A DNA stretch of 64,000 bases from DATFNV01 sp963827935 (lineage in GTDB: Bacteria > Planctomycetota > Planctomycetia > Gemmatales > Gemmataceae). The DNA lies in the NCBI GenBank assembly GCA_963827935.1, contig CAWHCN010000021.1:124001-188000 (forward strand). Direction: 5' to 3'. Positions 45,607-54,650 of this stretch are shown here, one piece after another. The translations under genes were made by a program, and so were the position numbers. The notes below the pieces were generated by a model, which had not been told where the DNA came from, searched no databases, and saw only the letters and a list, made by a program, of their open reading frames with translations. Each line of letters begins with the position of its first letter. Position 1 is the stretch's first letter.

Positions 45607-46132
45607 TACCAGCGAGAATCCACGCAGCCCCTTCTGTCAGGTCCGCGACTCGGCAGTCGGGGGTACAGCGTTCCGTTTGGCTGTACGGCATTTCGACAAG
45701 CATGGTCCGGCAGCCGGCGGCCCGGCCCGCCTCGATATCGCTCCAGCGGTCGCCGACCATGAAGCTCCGAGTCGGGTCCAGGTGCCAGCGCTGCGCCGCC
45801 TCGAGCAGCAGTCCCGGCTTCGGCTTGCGACAGGCGCAGCCGTCGGCCGTGTCGTGAAAGCAGGACAGCACGTCCAGGACCGGCAGCTCTGCGCGGATCC
45901 GGTTATTCAGAAGCTCCACGCCGGCACGAGTCTGGGTGCCGCGGGCCACGTCGGGTTGATTGGTGACAACGACCAGGGCGAATCCCGCCGCAACCAGCTG
46001 CCCGAGCGCTTCCGGCACTCCCGGCAGCAACTCGAGTTCGCCAGAGTGCTGCGGCGGATGCGGCACGCCGCCGCGGACCAGCGCCCGGTTGAGGACGCCG
46101 TCGCGGTCGAGGAACACTGCGGGGCGCAGCAT
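45602..46132 (-). CDS. gmhB: D-glycero-D-manno-heptose bisphosphate phosphatase
   Basis: A 176-residue HAD-family phosphatase of the GmhB/HisB type that removes the 7-phosphate from heptose 1,7-bisphosphate. Motif I is RPAVFLDRDGVLNRALVRGG, motif II VVVTNQPDVARG, and a zinc-binding loop includes CFHDTADGCACRKPKPG with Cys and His ligands. Motif IV is SFMVGDRWSDIEAGRAAGC. ATG 46132 was chosen; upstream of it the frame reads into a palindromic repeat. Part of the heptose cluster with gmhA, hddA and hddC. Confidence 0.9.
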   Translation of the reverse strand: MLRPAVFLDRDGVLNRALVRGGVPHPPQHSGELELLPGVPEALGQLVAAGFALVVVTNQPDVARGTQTRAGVELLNNRIRAELPVLDVLSCFHDTADGCACRKPKPGLLLEAAQRWHLDPTRSFMVGDRWSDIEAGRAAGCRTMLVEMPYSQTERCTPDCRVADLTEGAAWILAGS

Positions 46133-46155
46133 GACGCCCTCCGTCGCATATGACT

Positions 46156-46264
46156 CCCCTCGCCCCGGTACTCCGGGGAGAGGGGCTGGGGGTGAGGGGC
46201 CGACTCTCTCAAGCCCAGAACCCCTCACCCCCAACCCCTCTCCCCGGAGTACCGGGGCGAGGGG
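46156..46264. repeat. 44-bp inverted repeat, GC-rich
   Basis: Arms 46156-46199 and 46221-46264 pair with one mismatch around 21 bases. The element lies between gmhA and gmhB. Confidence 0.88.
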
Positions 46265-46272
46265 GGCATTTG

Positions 46273-46881
46273 TCAGGCCGACACCTTCACCGCCGACTCC
46301 CATTTCGTCTCGACTGCCTTCAGCGCCGGGTGCGACACCAGCAGGTGCCAGACCACCCCTTGGAACGCCTCGGCGTGCGGCGTCACGGTCGCAGGGTTGA
46401 CCGTCGGCACGATGACGCAGGCGTCGGCCACCTGGGCGGTGTAGCCGCCGGTTCGGCCGACGATGCCGCAGATTTTCGCTCCCACTTGTCGGGCGTACTG
46501 CAAGGCGCGCACCAGGTTGGGGCTGATGTTCCGCTCCAGGTCGCCGCCGCCGACCGACAGGACGAAGACCATGTCCCGCCCCGCCAGCCGGCTGCCGCGC
46601 AGCCAGTTGACGAACACGCTTTCCCAGCTTTCGTCGTTGACCCGCGCCGTCAGTTCGGAGACGTTATCGGTAGGCGTGTAAGCCTCAATCTGGGCGATTT
46701 TGCGGAAGTCATTGACGGCGTGGGAGGCATTGGCCGCGCTGCCGCCGACGCCGAGGAAGAACAGCCGGCCGCCGTTCCGGCGCAGCTCCACCAGCAATTC
46801 GGCCATTCGCTCGATGGCCGACTGGTCCAGGCGGGCGAGGACTTGGGCCGCCTCCGCCAGGTATTCCGCCGTGTGCGACAT
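46273..46881 (-). CDS. gmhA: phosphoheptose isomerase
   Basis: A 202-residue SIS-domain enzyme that converts sedoheptulose 7-phosphate to D-glycero-D-manno-heptose 7-phosphate. It shows GRLFFLGVGGSAANASHAVN with the sugar-phosphate-binding GxGGSA(A) loop, NDFRKIAQIEAYTPTDNVSE, SVGGGDLERNISPNLVRAL and a C-terminal VTPHAEAFQGVVWHLL with the conserved Glu and His region. Intact. It is the entry step of the GDP-heptose pathway encoded around it. Confidence 0.9.
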   Translation of the reverse strand: MSHTAEYLAEAAQVLARLDQSAIERMAELLVELRRNGGRLFFLGVGGSAANASHAVNDFRKIAQIEAYTPTDNVSELTARVNDESWESVFVNWLRGSRLAGRDMVFVLSVGGGDLERNISPNLVRALQYARQVGAKICGIVGRTGGYTAQVADACVIVPTVNPATVTPHAEAFQGVVWHLLVSHPALKAVETKWESAVKVSA

Positions 46882-46923
46882 GGAGTCCTTCCCGCGCCGC
46901 CCGGAGGGCGGCGGTAATGCGTT

Positions 46924-47634
46924 TCAGGCGGCCGCGCGGGCCTCGATATAGTTGCGCGTCTCTTCCAGGCCGGCCGGCGTGCCGATCTCGTAGAACCGGT
47001 TCGTCACCTCGTGGCCGATCATCTGCCCCTCGGCCACCAGTTCGCGGTACAGGTCGGCCAGGTCGTAGCTCTGACCCGGTGCCAGCCGGGCCAGCGCTTC
47101 CCGCCGCAACAGAGCCACGCCGTAGTCAATGTGGTGCATTTCCGGGCTGACAAGGCGCTTGTCATAGCACAGGAGCCGGCCGTCGCGGAAGACCACATTG
47201 CTTTTGTCCCAGCGATTGTCGTTACGCAGCACCGTCATCAGCCCCAGGACAGGGCGCTGCAGGAAATGGCGGAGCACGGCTGCATAGTCGATGTCCATGT
47301 ACGAGTCGCCGTACATGACCCAGAACACCTCGTCCAACAGCGGCAGTGCCCGGCGCAGGGCGCCTCCGGTCCCCAGCAGCAGCGGGCCGTCGTGGGAACA
47401 GGCCACGCTCAGGCCGTGGGCCGAGCCGTCTCCCAGGTGCTGCTCCACCTGTTCGCCGAGGTGTCCCAGGCACAGGACGACCCGGCGCACGCCGTTTCGG
47501 CGCAGCAGGGCGAGCTGATGGTCGATGAACGGGCGTCCCGCCACTTCGACGAGGGCTTTGGGGATGGTGGCGGTGATGGGGCGGAGGCGCGTGGCCAGCC
47601 CGCCGGCCAGCAAGGCAACGGGGACATCGGCCAT
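46924..47634 (-). CDS. hddC: D-glycero-D-manno-heptose 1-phosphate guanylyltransferase
   Basis: A 236-residue sugar-phosphate nucleotidyltransferase: VALLAGGLATRLRPITATIP with the G-x-x-T-R-L nucleotide-binding loop, PKALVEVAGRPFIDHQL, and the metal-binding Asp in FWVMYGDSYMDIDY. The later segment IGHEVTNRFYEIGTPAGLEE is typical of the HddC/RmlA-like group. The substrate assignment comes from its neighbours GmhA, GmhB and HddA. ATG 47634 is preferred to the GTG 47649. Confidence 0.85.
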   Translation of the reverse strand: MADVPVALLAGGLATRLRPITATIPKALVEVAGRPFIDHQLALLRRNGVRRVVLCLGHLGEQVEQHLGDGSAHGLSVACSHDGPLLLGTGGALRRALPLLDEVFWVMYGDSYMDIDYAAVLRHFLQRPVLGLMTVLRNDNRWDKSNVVFRDGRLLCYDKRLVSPEMHHIDYGVALLRREALARLAPGQSYDLADLYRELVAEGQMIGHEVTNRFYEIGTPAGLEETRNYIEARAAA

Positions 47635-47665
47635 CGACAATGGGGCCACACCACGCTCCTCTCTC

Positions 47666-47719
47666 GTTTAGCCGCGAGCGTCCCGCGAGCGCTGATGCCA
47701 TCAGCGCTCGCGGCTAAAC
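47666..47719. repeat. 15-bp inverted repeat between hddA and hddC
   Basis: gtttagccgcgagcg (47666-47680) pairs exactly with 47705-47719. The inner tcccgcgagcgctgatg adds further pairing. It ends two bases before the hddA stop. Confidence 0.8.
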
Positions 47720-47721
47720 GG

Positions 47722-48702
47722 CTACTGAAGCAGGACTTTGGTCCCCTCAAAATCGAAGCGGAAACGTACCTCGCGCAGTGCCGTTTGCGCCAGTGCGCGC
47801 CGCAGGCGGACCTTGTCCTCGGCGTAGAACATCAGGAAGCCGCCGCCGCCGGCGCCGATCAGCTTGCCGCCCAGCGCGCCGTGCTCGCGGGCCAGTTCGT
47901 ACCAGCGGTCGATGTCGCCGTTGCTCATGGCCCCGCTGCGCTGCTTCTTGTGCTCCCAGTGGACATTCATCAGCTCCGCGAACCGCCGCAGGTCGCCCGC
48001 TTCCAGGGCTTCCATGCTCTGGTAGCCCAGTTCCTTGACGAAGTGCAGGTTGTCCACCATGCTCTGCTCGCGCGACTTGCTCTTGTCGTCCTGCTCCTTG
48101 AGGATGCTGGAAGCGGAGCGGCTGTAGCCGGTGAAGAAGAGCAGCAGGTTGATCTTCGAGATTGTAGAGCGTTTCCGTATCAATCTTGAGCGGCCAGGCC
48201 TTGACCTCGTCGTTGGGCAGGAACTGAAAGCAGGTGAGCCCGCCGAAGGCCGCGATGTACTGGTCCTGCTTGCCGATCGGTTCGCGGAGCAGGTCGATCT
48301 CGATATGGCAGGCCTGCTCGGCCAGCTCGCGCGGATGGATCAGGTGTTTCTTGTGAGTGTGCAGCGCCTTGAGCAGGGCGGTGGTGAAGCTGCCCGACGA
48401 GCCCAGGCCGGTGCCGGCGGGGATGTCGGCCATGCTGGTGATTTCCAGGGATTGCCGCTAAGGCCAGCGGTCCGCAGGGCTTCGCGGATGATGGGGTGCT
48501 GGACCTCGTCCAGGCTATTGGCCCGCTCCAGCTGCGAGTACTTGAGGATCAGCTCCGGCACAAAGGTCTGGTGCAGGGTGATGCAGACGTACTTGTCGAT
48601 GGCCGCGGCGATCAGGAAGCCGGTGTGCTTGCGGTAGTACGACGGCAGATCGGTGCCGCCGCCGCCCAGGGAAATCCGCAAGGGACTGCGGGTGATGATC
48701 AT
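47722..48702 (-). CDS. hddA: D-glycero-D-manno-heptose 7-phosphate kinase (GHMP), two frameshifts
   Basis: A GHMP-family kinase phosphorylating heptose 7-phosphate at C1. It begins MIITRSPLRISLGGGGTDLP. A shift near 48455 leads into the ATP-binding loop DIPAGTGLGSSGSFTTALLK, then QDQYIAAFGGLTCFQFLP. A second shift near 48165 leads into LLLFFTGYSRSASSILKEQD, and the end contains GALGGKLIGAGGGGFLMFYA, motif III. The shifts cancel and the full length is 326 codons. Its start overlaps the stop of the upstream oxidoreductase by four bases. The alpha-anomer route implied by HddA/HddC leads to GDP-heptose. Confidence 0.88.
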
Positions 48703-49717
48703 CCCGCCCTCCGCAACTGGTGTTCTGGGGCCTGGCCCGCGCGGCCGGCCTGGCGATAAACCTCACACACGATGGCCAGGGCGGCCCGGGCGTCCTCCAG
48801 CGTCGCATGGGGCCGGCGTCGCGCTTCAAGACAGCTCAGGAAGTCGGCGATCTCGATCCGCCAGGACAGGTCCTCGCCCGGGTACTCCCAGATGGTGGTT
48901 TCCGGCGGCCCCATCTGCGGCAGCATGCGGTAGATGCGCCAGTCGCTCCACGCCATAGCTGCCGCCCAGGCCGTCGATCTGCAGCTTGCCGTCGCGGCCG
49001 AAAATCTCGAACGAAAACAGGTTCTTCCATTCCGTGCAACTGGCGTGCAGCCAGGCCGACTGGCCGCCGGCAGTCCGGACCGACAAAAAGCCATTGTCTT
49101 CCACCGGCATGTCCCAGAAGTACGTGGCCACATGGCCGCTGACCTCGACGAAGTCGCCCAAGAACCAGCGGGCCAGGTCGATCAGGTGGACGCCCTGGTC
49201 GAGCAATTCACCGCCGCCGGCGATGGCGGGATCGGCCCGCCATTCGCGGTCGTAGCCGATGCGCCCGCCGTGCCCGTAGCGTCCGCGAATGTATAGCAGC
49301 GGGCCGAGTGCTCCCTCGTCGATCAGGGCGCGAGCCTTGCGAAAGGCCGGATGATAGCGGTGGTTGAACCCCACCTGGACGACCGCGCCGGCGCTGGCCG
49401 CCGCGGCGAGCACTGGCTCCAGTTCCGCGGCCGAGCGTGCGGCCGGCTTTTCGACCAGGACATGCTTCCCCCGCTGCACGGCGGCGAGGGTGACCTTCGC
49501 CAGGGCATCATTGGTGGTGGCCACGATCACTAGGTCCACGTCGGGGCGCTCGCACGACCTGTTGCCAGGTGGCGCTGGCGCAACCCGGGAACTGCTCGGC
49601 CAGCTGCCGCGCCCGGGCCGGTTGCGCGTCCGCCACCGCGACCAGGCGGGACTCGCCCAGGGCGTGGGCCCGCTTGCAGCCGATCAGGCCGCAACCCACA
49701 ATGGCGACTCGCATCAC
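48699..49717 (-). CDS. Gfo/Idh/MocA-family oxidoreductase, two frameshifts
   Basis: An NAD(P)-dependent sugar oxidoreductase. The Rossmann fold starts MMRVAIVGCGLIGCKRAHAL. A shift near 49550 leads to LVIVATTNDALAKVTLAAVQ and GKHVLVEKPAARSAAELEPV, which holds the conserved EKP. QVGFNHRYHPAFRKARALID and GGGELLDQGVHLIDLARWFL follow. A second shift near 48960 leads to the C-terminal EYPGEDLSWRIEIADFLSCL. Corrected length about 339 residues. It lies between the SDR gene and hddA with overlapping ends and probably modifies a nucleotide-linked sugar of the cluster. Confidence 0.85.
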
Positions 49718-50607
49718 CAGGCCACCTTCCGATCTTCAGGAACGATGCGCCGCAGCGTGTAAATGTCGCTGGCGGCCAGTTGCTGCGCGCGCTCCGGCAG
49801 ATGGGGCCAATCGTCCCAGGCGGCACTCAGCAGCCGCCCCGTGATGCCGTCACTCGCCGCCGAGGCCAGGAACACCGCCAGGTCGGCCCCCTTCTCCAGG
49901 GCTACCCCGCCCGTGTCGCGTTGCTTCAGCGCCTTTTCATAGAACGATTGTCCCACTTTCGCCGGACCCGCCGCCAGTACCTCATCCAGGAGGCGCGTAT
50001 TGAGCGCGCCAGGGGCGATGGCGTTGACGTCGATGTGCGAGTCGCGCAGCTCTTCGGCGAAGGTCTCGGTGAGCCGAACCACGGCCGCCTTCGACGCGGC
50101 GTAGGCGCTGAAACGCGGCAAGGGCGCCGTGGCTCCGCCACCGGACAGGTTGATGATCTTGCCGTAGCCCCGCGACCGCAGCAGCGGAATGACGGCCCGG
50201 CACATCAGCACCGTGCCGAACAGGTTGATGCGAATCGCCTCCACCCACGCCTCCCAGTCTACTTCCTCGACCGAGCCCATGGGGCCATAAACGCCGGCGT
50301 AGTTCACCAGCGCAGTCAGGCCGGGGAGCTGTTCCTGGGCGGTGCGGGCGATGCCGGCACATTCCTCGGGAGAGGCAACGTCCGCGCGCCGATGAATCAC
50401 GCGCTGGCCCGGTTTTTTGGCCAGGGGCGCCAGCTCTTCGTGGACCTGGCGCAGCAACGCCTCGCCCCGGGCCACCAGCAACACACTGGCCCCGGCGCGG
50501 ACATAGGCCGCCGCGATGGCCCGTCCCAGGCCCTGGTTGGCACCGGTGACGATCGCCGAGCGCCCGGCCAGGCACGGGGCACTTCCGTTGGACAGTGTGG
50601 CGGTCAT
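49714..50607 (-). CDS. short-chain dehydrogenase/reductase
   Basis: A 297-residue SDR. Cofactor loop AIVTGANQGLGRAIAAAYVR with TGxxxGxG, then LTALVNYAGVYGPMG (NNAG replaced by NYAG), KIINLSGGGATAPLPRFSAY and the catalytic YAASKAAVVRLTETF (Y-x-x-x-K). ATG 50607 overlaps the preceding stop by four bases. The frame is intact. Substrate is likely a nucleotide-sugar or a sugar alcohol used by the cluster. Confidence 0.87.
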   Translation of the reverse strand: MTATLSNGSAPCLAGRSAIVTGANQGLGRAIAAAYVRAGASVLLVARGEALLRQVHEELAPLAKKPGQRVIHRRADVASPEECAGIARTAQEQLPGLTALVNYAGVYGPMGSVEEVDWEAWVEAIRINLFGTVLMCRAVIPLLRSRGYGKIINLSGGGATAPLPRFSAYAASKAAVVRLTETFAEELRDSHIDVNAIAPGALNTRLLDEVLAAGPAKVGQSFYEKALKQRDTGGVALEKGADLAVFLASAASDGITGRLLSAAWDDWPHLPERAQQLAASDIYTLRRIVPEDRKVAW

Positions 50608-51906
50608 ACTCGTGTCCCCAGGTCGGTGGCTTTTCCGGTGGCGACGTAGGTGAGGCGCCGGTCGCCGACGAGGGCGCCGGCCAGGAACCAGTTCTGATCG
50701 ATGACGCGCGGCCGGCGCATTTGCTGGACAAACTCCGCCGCGCCCAGGGCGCGGTAGTCGGGCCACTCGGTGGCCACCACCGCCAGGTCGGCCCCTGCCA
50801 GTGCCTCGGCTGGCGTGGCACAGAGCCGCACCACGGGACGCAGCTCCTCGGGGAGGGAACGCACAACCGGGTCGTGCGCCCGCACCTCCACGCCGCGGCG
50901 GTGCAGCCAGGCGCAAAGCTCCACGGCGGCCGAACGCCGCAGCGTGCTGGTCCCGGGCTTATAGGTCAGCCCCAAGCTGGCCACCACCGGCTGCTCGATG
51001 CCTTCCAGCAGCGACGCCACCTTGTCGTGCAACCAGTTCTTGTGCAGGTCGTTGCTGGCCTGCACGCCCCGGAACAGCGGTGTCGGCAGTTGGTGTTGTT
51101 CACCCAGCTCGACCAGGAAGCGCACGTCGCGTGCCAGAGTCCCGCCCGCAAAAGCCGCCCCGGGCGCCAGGTAGCGCGCGGCCCGATGCGGGCCTCGCTT
51201 TTGAGTCCGCGCTCGACTTCCTTGGCGTCGGCACCCCACGGCCTCGCACAGCCGCGCCATTTCGTTAATGAAGGTCACCGATGTCGCCAGAAAGGCATTC
51301 AGGGCATGCTTGGTCATCTCGGCCGACTCGACCGACATCCACTCCAGCCGCGAGCAGAAGGGGGTCCAGAGGGCGGTCAAGCGTCGCCCGATCGGCGGCC
51401 TCGCGCACGCCGAGGATGATCCGTTCCGGCTTGCGGAAGGCCTCCAGCGCCTTGCCCAGGCGCAGGTTCTCCGGCGAGTAGGCGAAGTGCAGATCGCGGC
51501 CGGCCCAGTCGCGTTCCAGGGCTCGCGTGAAACCGACGGGCACCTGTGATGAGATCAGCACCAGCGTGCCCGGCCGAAGGTGGCCGACGACCGCCTCCAG
51601 CCGCTGCCGCACGAAGGCCACGTCGGCTTCGTCCTGCTCGTTGACGGGCGTGTCGAAGGCGACCCAGAGAACTTCGGCATTGCCTAGAGCGGCGGCAGGG
51701 TCGGCCGTGAAGGACAAGCGGCCCGCGGCGGTCATGGCCCCCAGGAGTTCGGCCAGCCCCGGCTCGTGCAACGGCGGACGCCCCGCGACCAGGTCCGCGA
51801 CCGCCGCCTCGTCCAGGTCGAGGCCGACGACCTGGTGACCGGCCTCGGCCAAACAGGCCGCCGTGACACAGCCTAGGTGCCACAATCCATATACCGTCAC
51901 CCGCAT
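50604..51906 (-). CDS. nucleotide-sugar dehydrogenase-like protein lacking catalytic Cys, frameshifted
   Basis: UDP-glucose/GDP-mannose dehydrogenase family. The NAD fold opens MRVTVYGLWHLGCVTAACLA, followed by WVAFDTPVNEQDEADVAFVR and ISSQVPVGFTRALERD. After a shift near 51383 come SAEMTKHALNAFLATSVTFI and EMARLCEAVG. Two compensating shifts near 51243 and 51180 restore ADAKEVERGLKSEARIGPR before LAPGAAFAGGTLARDVRFLV, where the GGxCxxKD catalytic Cys is Thr. The C-terminal domain has VASLGLTYKPGTSTLRRSAA. Without Cys a four-electron oxidation to uronic acid is unlikely; a two-electron reaction or other role is possible. Confidence 0.8.
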
Positions 51907-51951
51907 GCATCGGTCTCCCATCCCGGAAGAGTCGGGAAGTTAGCGGCATCG

Positions 51952-52923
51952 TCAGGCCGCCAGGCGGCGGCGTTCCAGTACCCACGGGTTGTCCTGCAAA
52001 TACCGCAGTGTCCGCAGGACGCCGTCGCGGATGGTCAGCCGCGGCCGCCAGCCCAGGCCGCGTACCTTGGCCGTGTCGAGGAAGATGAACGGACTGTCGC
52101 CGATCCAGCCGCGCTCGCCGCCGGTGTAGCGACGTTGCGGCTCGATCCCCAGGTGATGCGCAGATCCAGCCCAGCGAATCGTCCACCGTGCAATATTCGT
52201 CGGTGCCCAGGTTGATAGATGTTTACCGGATCGGATGACTGCGTCGATGACCGCGAGCATGGCGTCGATGCAATCCTGGACGTACAGGTACGACTTGCGC
52301 TGCTTGCCGTTGCCCAGCACCTCGATCTGCCGCGGGTCGGCCAGCAGCTTGGCATAGAAATCGAAGACGTGGCCGTGGGTGTAGCGTTCGCCCAGGATCG
52401 AGACGAAGCGGAAGATGTAGGCCTGGAAGCCGAAGCCGGCGCAATAGGCGGCGATCAACCCCTCGCCGGCCAGCTTCGATGCGGCGTAGAGGCTGGTCTG
52501 CACCGGGAACGGTGCGGTCTCCGGCGTGGGGAAGACCAGCGGCTCGCCATAGACCGAACCGGTCGAGGAGAAGGCGATGCGGCGGACGCCGGTGGCCCGC
52601 ATCGCTTCGAGGACATTGAAGGTGGCGATCGTGTTCTGTTCCAGGTCCCGTGACGGGTGCTGCGTGCCGAAGCGGACATCGGCGTTGGCGGCCAGGTGAA
52701 AGACAAAATCGCAGCCGGTCATGGCCGCCTTGAGCCCTGCCGTATCGCGGTTGTCGCCGTGGACGAAGCGAAAGCGGGCGTGGCGGCAGGCCGATTCCAG
52801 GAATTGCGTTTGCCCGGTGGAGAGGTTGTCCCAGCCGACCACGTCGTGGCCGGCGGCCAGCAGGCGGTCGACCAGGTTGCTGCCGATGAACCCGGCCGCT
52901 CCGGTCACGAACACTTGTCGCAT
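51952..52923 (-). CDS. NAD-dependent nucleotide-sugar epimerase/dehydratase
   Basis: A 323-residue extended SDR: MRQVFVTGAAGFIGSNLVDR, FVFHLAANADVRFGTQHPSR, IAFSSTGSVYGEPLVFPTPE and LYAASKLAGEGLIAAYCAGF with the catalytic Ser, Tyr and Lys, then RFVSILGERYTHGHVFDF. The frame is formally open but the segment 52150-52220 is scrambled by compensating one-base shifts: neighbouring frames contain the expected LGTDEYCTVDDSLGWI. It resembles UDP-glucose 4-epimerase-like and GDP-sugar epimerases. A sugar in the same glycan is the probable substrate. Confidence 0.87.
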   Translation of the reverse strand: MRQVFVTGAAGFIGSNLVDRLLAAGHDVVGWDNLSTGQTQFLESACRHARFRFVHGDNRDTAGLKAAMTGCDFVFHLAANADVRFGTQHPSRDLEQNTIATFNVLEAMRATGVRRIAFSSTGSVYGEPLVFPTPETAPFPVQTSLYAASKLAGEGLIAAYCAGFGFQAYIFRFVSILGERYTHGHVFDFYAKLLADPRQIEVLGNGKQRKSYLYVQDCIDAMLAVIDAVIRSGKHLSTWAPTNIARWTIRWAGSAHHLGIEPQRRYTGGERGWIGDSPFIFLDTAKVRGLGWRPRLTIRDGVLRTLRYLQDNPWVLERRRLAA

Positions 52924-53004
52924 GGTGGGGCCTCCGTGCCGCCAGCCGGAAAAAAGAGGACAGGACTCTCATTGATGACTGCGCAAACCAAAGACCAATG
53001 CATC

Positions 53005-53086
53005 AGGGTGGCACGCCCTGAGGTACTCCGAAGGGCGTGTGGAAACTCAAGCACGCCCTTCGGAGTACCTCAGAGCGTGCCACTCT
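53005..53086. repeat. 35-bp inverted repeat, copy 2
   Basis: Arms 53005-53039 and 53052-53086 pair with a few mismatches. It matches the element at 11892-11971. Confidence 0.88.
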
Positions 53087-53137
53087 CCGGTAACGAACAC
53101 TTGTCGCATGGTGGCCTCCGTGCCGCCGGGGTGTCGC

Positions 53138-54019
53138 TCAGCCGGGCTTGACCGCGGTCGCCAGGCAGCGAATGCCGAAGGGGAAGGACGTGAAGCGGCG
53201 CAATCCGGCTTCCAGCCACATGACCGCTTCGAACAGGCGGTTGCGGCCGGTCTTGCGGATGGCCCCGGCCACCACCTGCCGCTGCACCTCCTCCGGGGCC
53301 CACAGGTAGCGCTTGTTCTTCTCCTTGACGAGGCGGAATCCCGGATAAAGCAGAGCGCCGAGGTGCGAACGGTGGGTCACGGTCAGGCCGGCCGACTCCA
53401 GCAGGCGGCACAAGCCGCCTAGCTCGTAACGCCGGTGGTGCATCAGCACCTTGTCGTAAACGTCGAAGAGGTGCGGCCCGGCCGGCACCTCGATCACGAC
53501 GGCGCCGCCCGGCCGCAGGATGCGCTGGACCTGGCGAACCGCCCCCGCGTCATCCGCGATGTGCTCCAGGACGTTGAGCAACACCACGATGTCCACGCTG
53601 TTGTCCGGCAGCGGGCAGCGCACAAGGTCGAATTGCAAGAGTGGGACATCGGGGATTTGTCCGGCCAGCAGTTCCAGCGGACCGCGGACGTAATCGGCAC
53701 CGATCAAGCGCGCTTGCGGCAAGGTGTCGCGCAGCGCTTGCAGGCAAAAGCCCGAGGAGCAGCCCACTTCGAGGATCACCGGCGCCGGCCCGTGCGCATG
53801 GCGGCGTACCTGGCTCAGGGTGTGAGCACGCGACGCCCGGTCGATGAAGTGATCTGAACCCGCGTTATCCTCGTGGAAGGTGGTCAGCTCGTCCGTCCAG
53901 CCCGATGATCCGATCCTGTAGGAGAGGAACGGGACCTCGGTGGTGCCGATGCGGAACCTCTGCCCAGTCCACACCGGTTCGGTGGAACAACCCGGAGGAA
54001 TGGGCCAGCGATAGACCAT
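53138..54019 (-). CDS. class I SAM-dependent methyltransferase
   Basis: A 293-residue methyltransferase. Motif I is VILEVGCSSGFCLQALRDTL; the acidic residue that binds SAM ribose is in ARLIGADYVRGPLELLAGQI; the post-II region is VDIVVLLNVLEHIADDAGAV and LRPGGAVVIEVPAGPHLFDV. N-terminal to it lies a segment with VPFLSYRIGSSGWTDELTTF. It may methylate a sugar or lipid in the cluster. ATG 54019 is preferred to GTG 54025. Intact. Confidence 0.85.
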   Translation of the reverse strand: MVYRWPIPPGCSTEPVWTGQRFRIGTTEVPFLSYRIGSSGWTDELTTFHEDNAGSDHFIDRASRAHTLSQVRRHAHGPAPVILEVGCSSGFCLQALRDTLPQARLIGADYVRGPLELLAGQIPDVPLLQFDLVRCPLPDNSVDIVVLLNVLEHIADDAGAVRQVQRILRPGGAVVIEVPAGPHLFDVYDKVLMHHRRYELGGLCRLLESAGLTVTHRSHLGALLYPGFRLVKEKNKRYLWAPEEVQRQVVAGAIRKTGRNRLFEAVMWLEAGLRRFTSFPFGIRCLATAVKPG

Positions 54020-54213
54020 GCTCACGCGCGCGACTCCCAGGAAAACAGTCCGCGGCGAGCGCAGGGCGCCGGTCCCCCGTCGCGGGGCAACGGGGGGCTC
54101 CGGTCCTTGGCTCGCCTTTTGTTTCGCCGCTCGACAGGGTGTGGTGCGCCAGGCGACTTGCGAGGGGAGGTATTAGCATAGGCGCCCAGGGCTGACAAGC
54201 CGAACCCCTCGGT

Positions 54214-54422
54214 CCTGCCGGTCGATCACCCATTGGGCGACCGGCAGGAGATAGTAGCCCTCGGCAGCGCATCTCCGACCGCCCGCCGGCACCGCACGCG
54301 CTGCCAGGTTGAACTGAAGTGACCGGGAATTCTGTTCAACCTGGCGCGGACACCGCAAGCCATTGGTAAATAACGACATGTGCCTTCGCAATTCAGCAAG
54401 AATCGCCAGGTTGAACTGAAGT
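54214..54422. repeat. cluster of small inverted and direct repeats
   Basis: cctgccggtcg (54214-54224) pairs with 54238-54248. gccaggttgaac (54303-54314) pairs with 54334-54345, and gccaggttgaactgaagt recurs at 54405-54422. The space 54020-54650 holds no gene; its right part resembles the GC-rich element at 46156. Confidence 0.7.
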
Positions 54423-54650
54423 CCGATGTGTGCGGGAGCGCTACGACGGGCCCCTTCGCCGCAGGGCGAGGGATCGTCGCCCCAGTCCCCCGTACTCGGT
54501 CGGAGCACCGGGGCGAGGGGAGATTATCTCCTTCCTGCCATTCGCCTTATCCACCGATGTTGCGAGGGGGGGGGGGTGTGGCGAGTTTGCCCAGCAATTT
54601 GCCCCGAATCGCCTTCCCCTCCGAAGGTAGACTATCTCCTGCCGCTCGCC

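Noticed and set aside
46156..46264. Considered as a CRISPR or tRNA-like structure
   Set aside because: A single inverted repeat, no regular spacers and no tRNA arm pattern.
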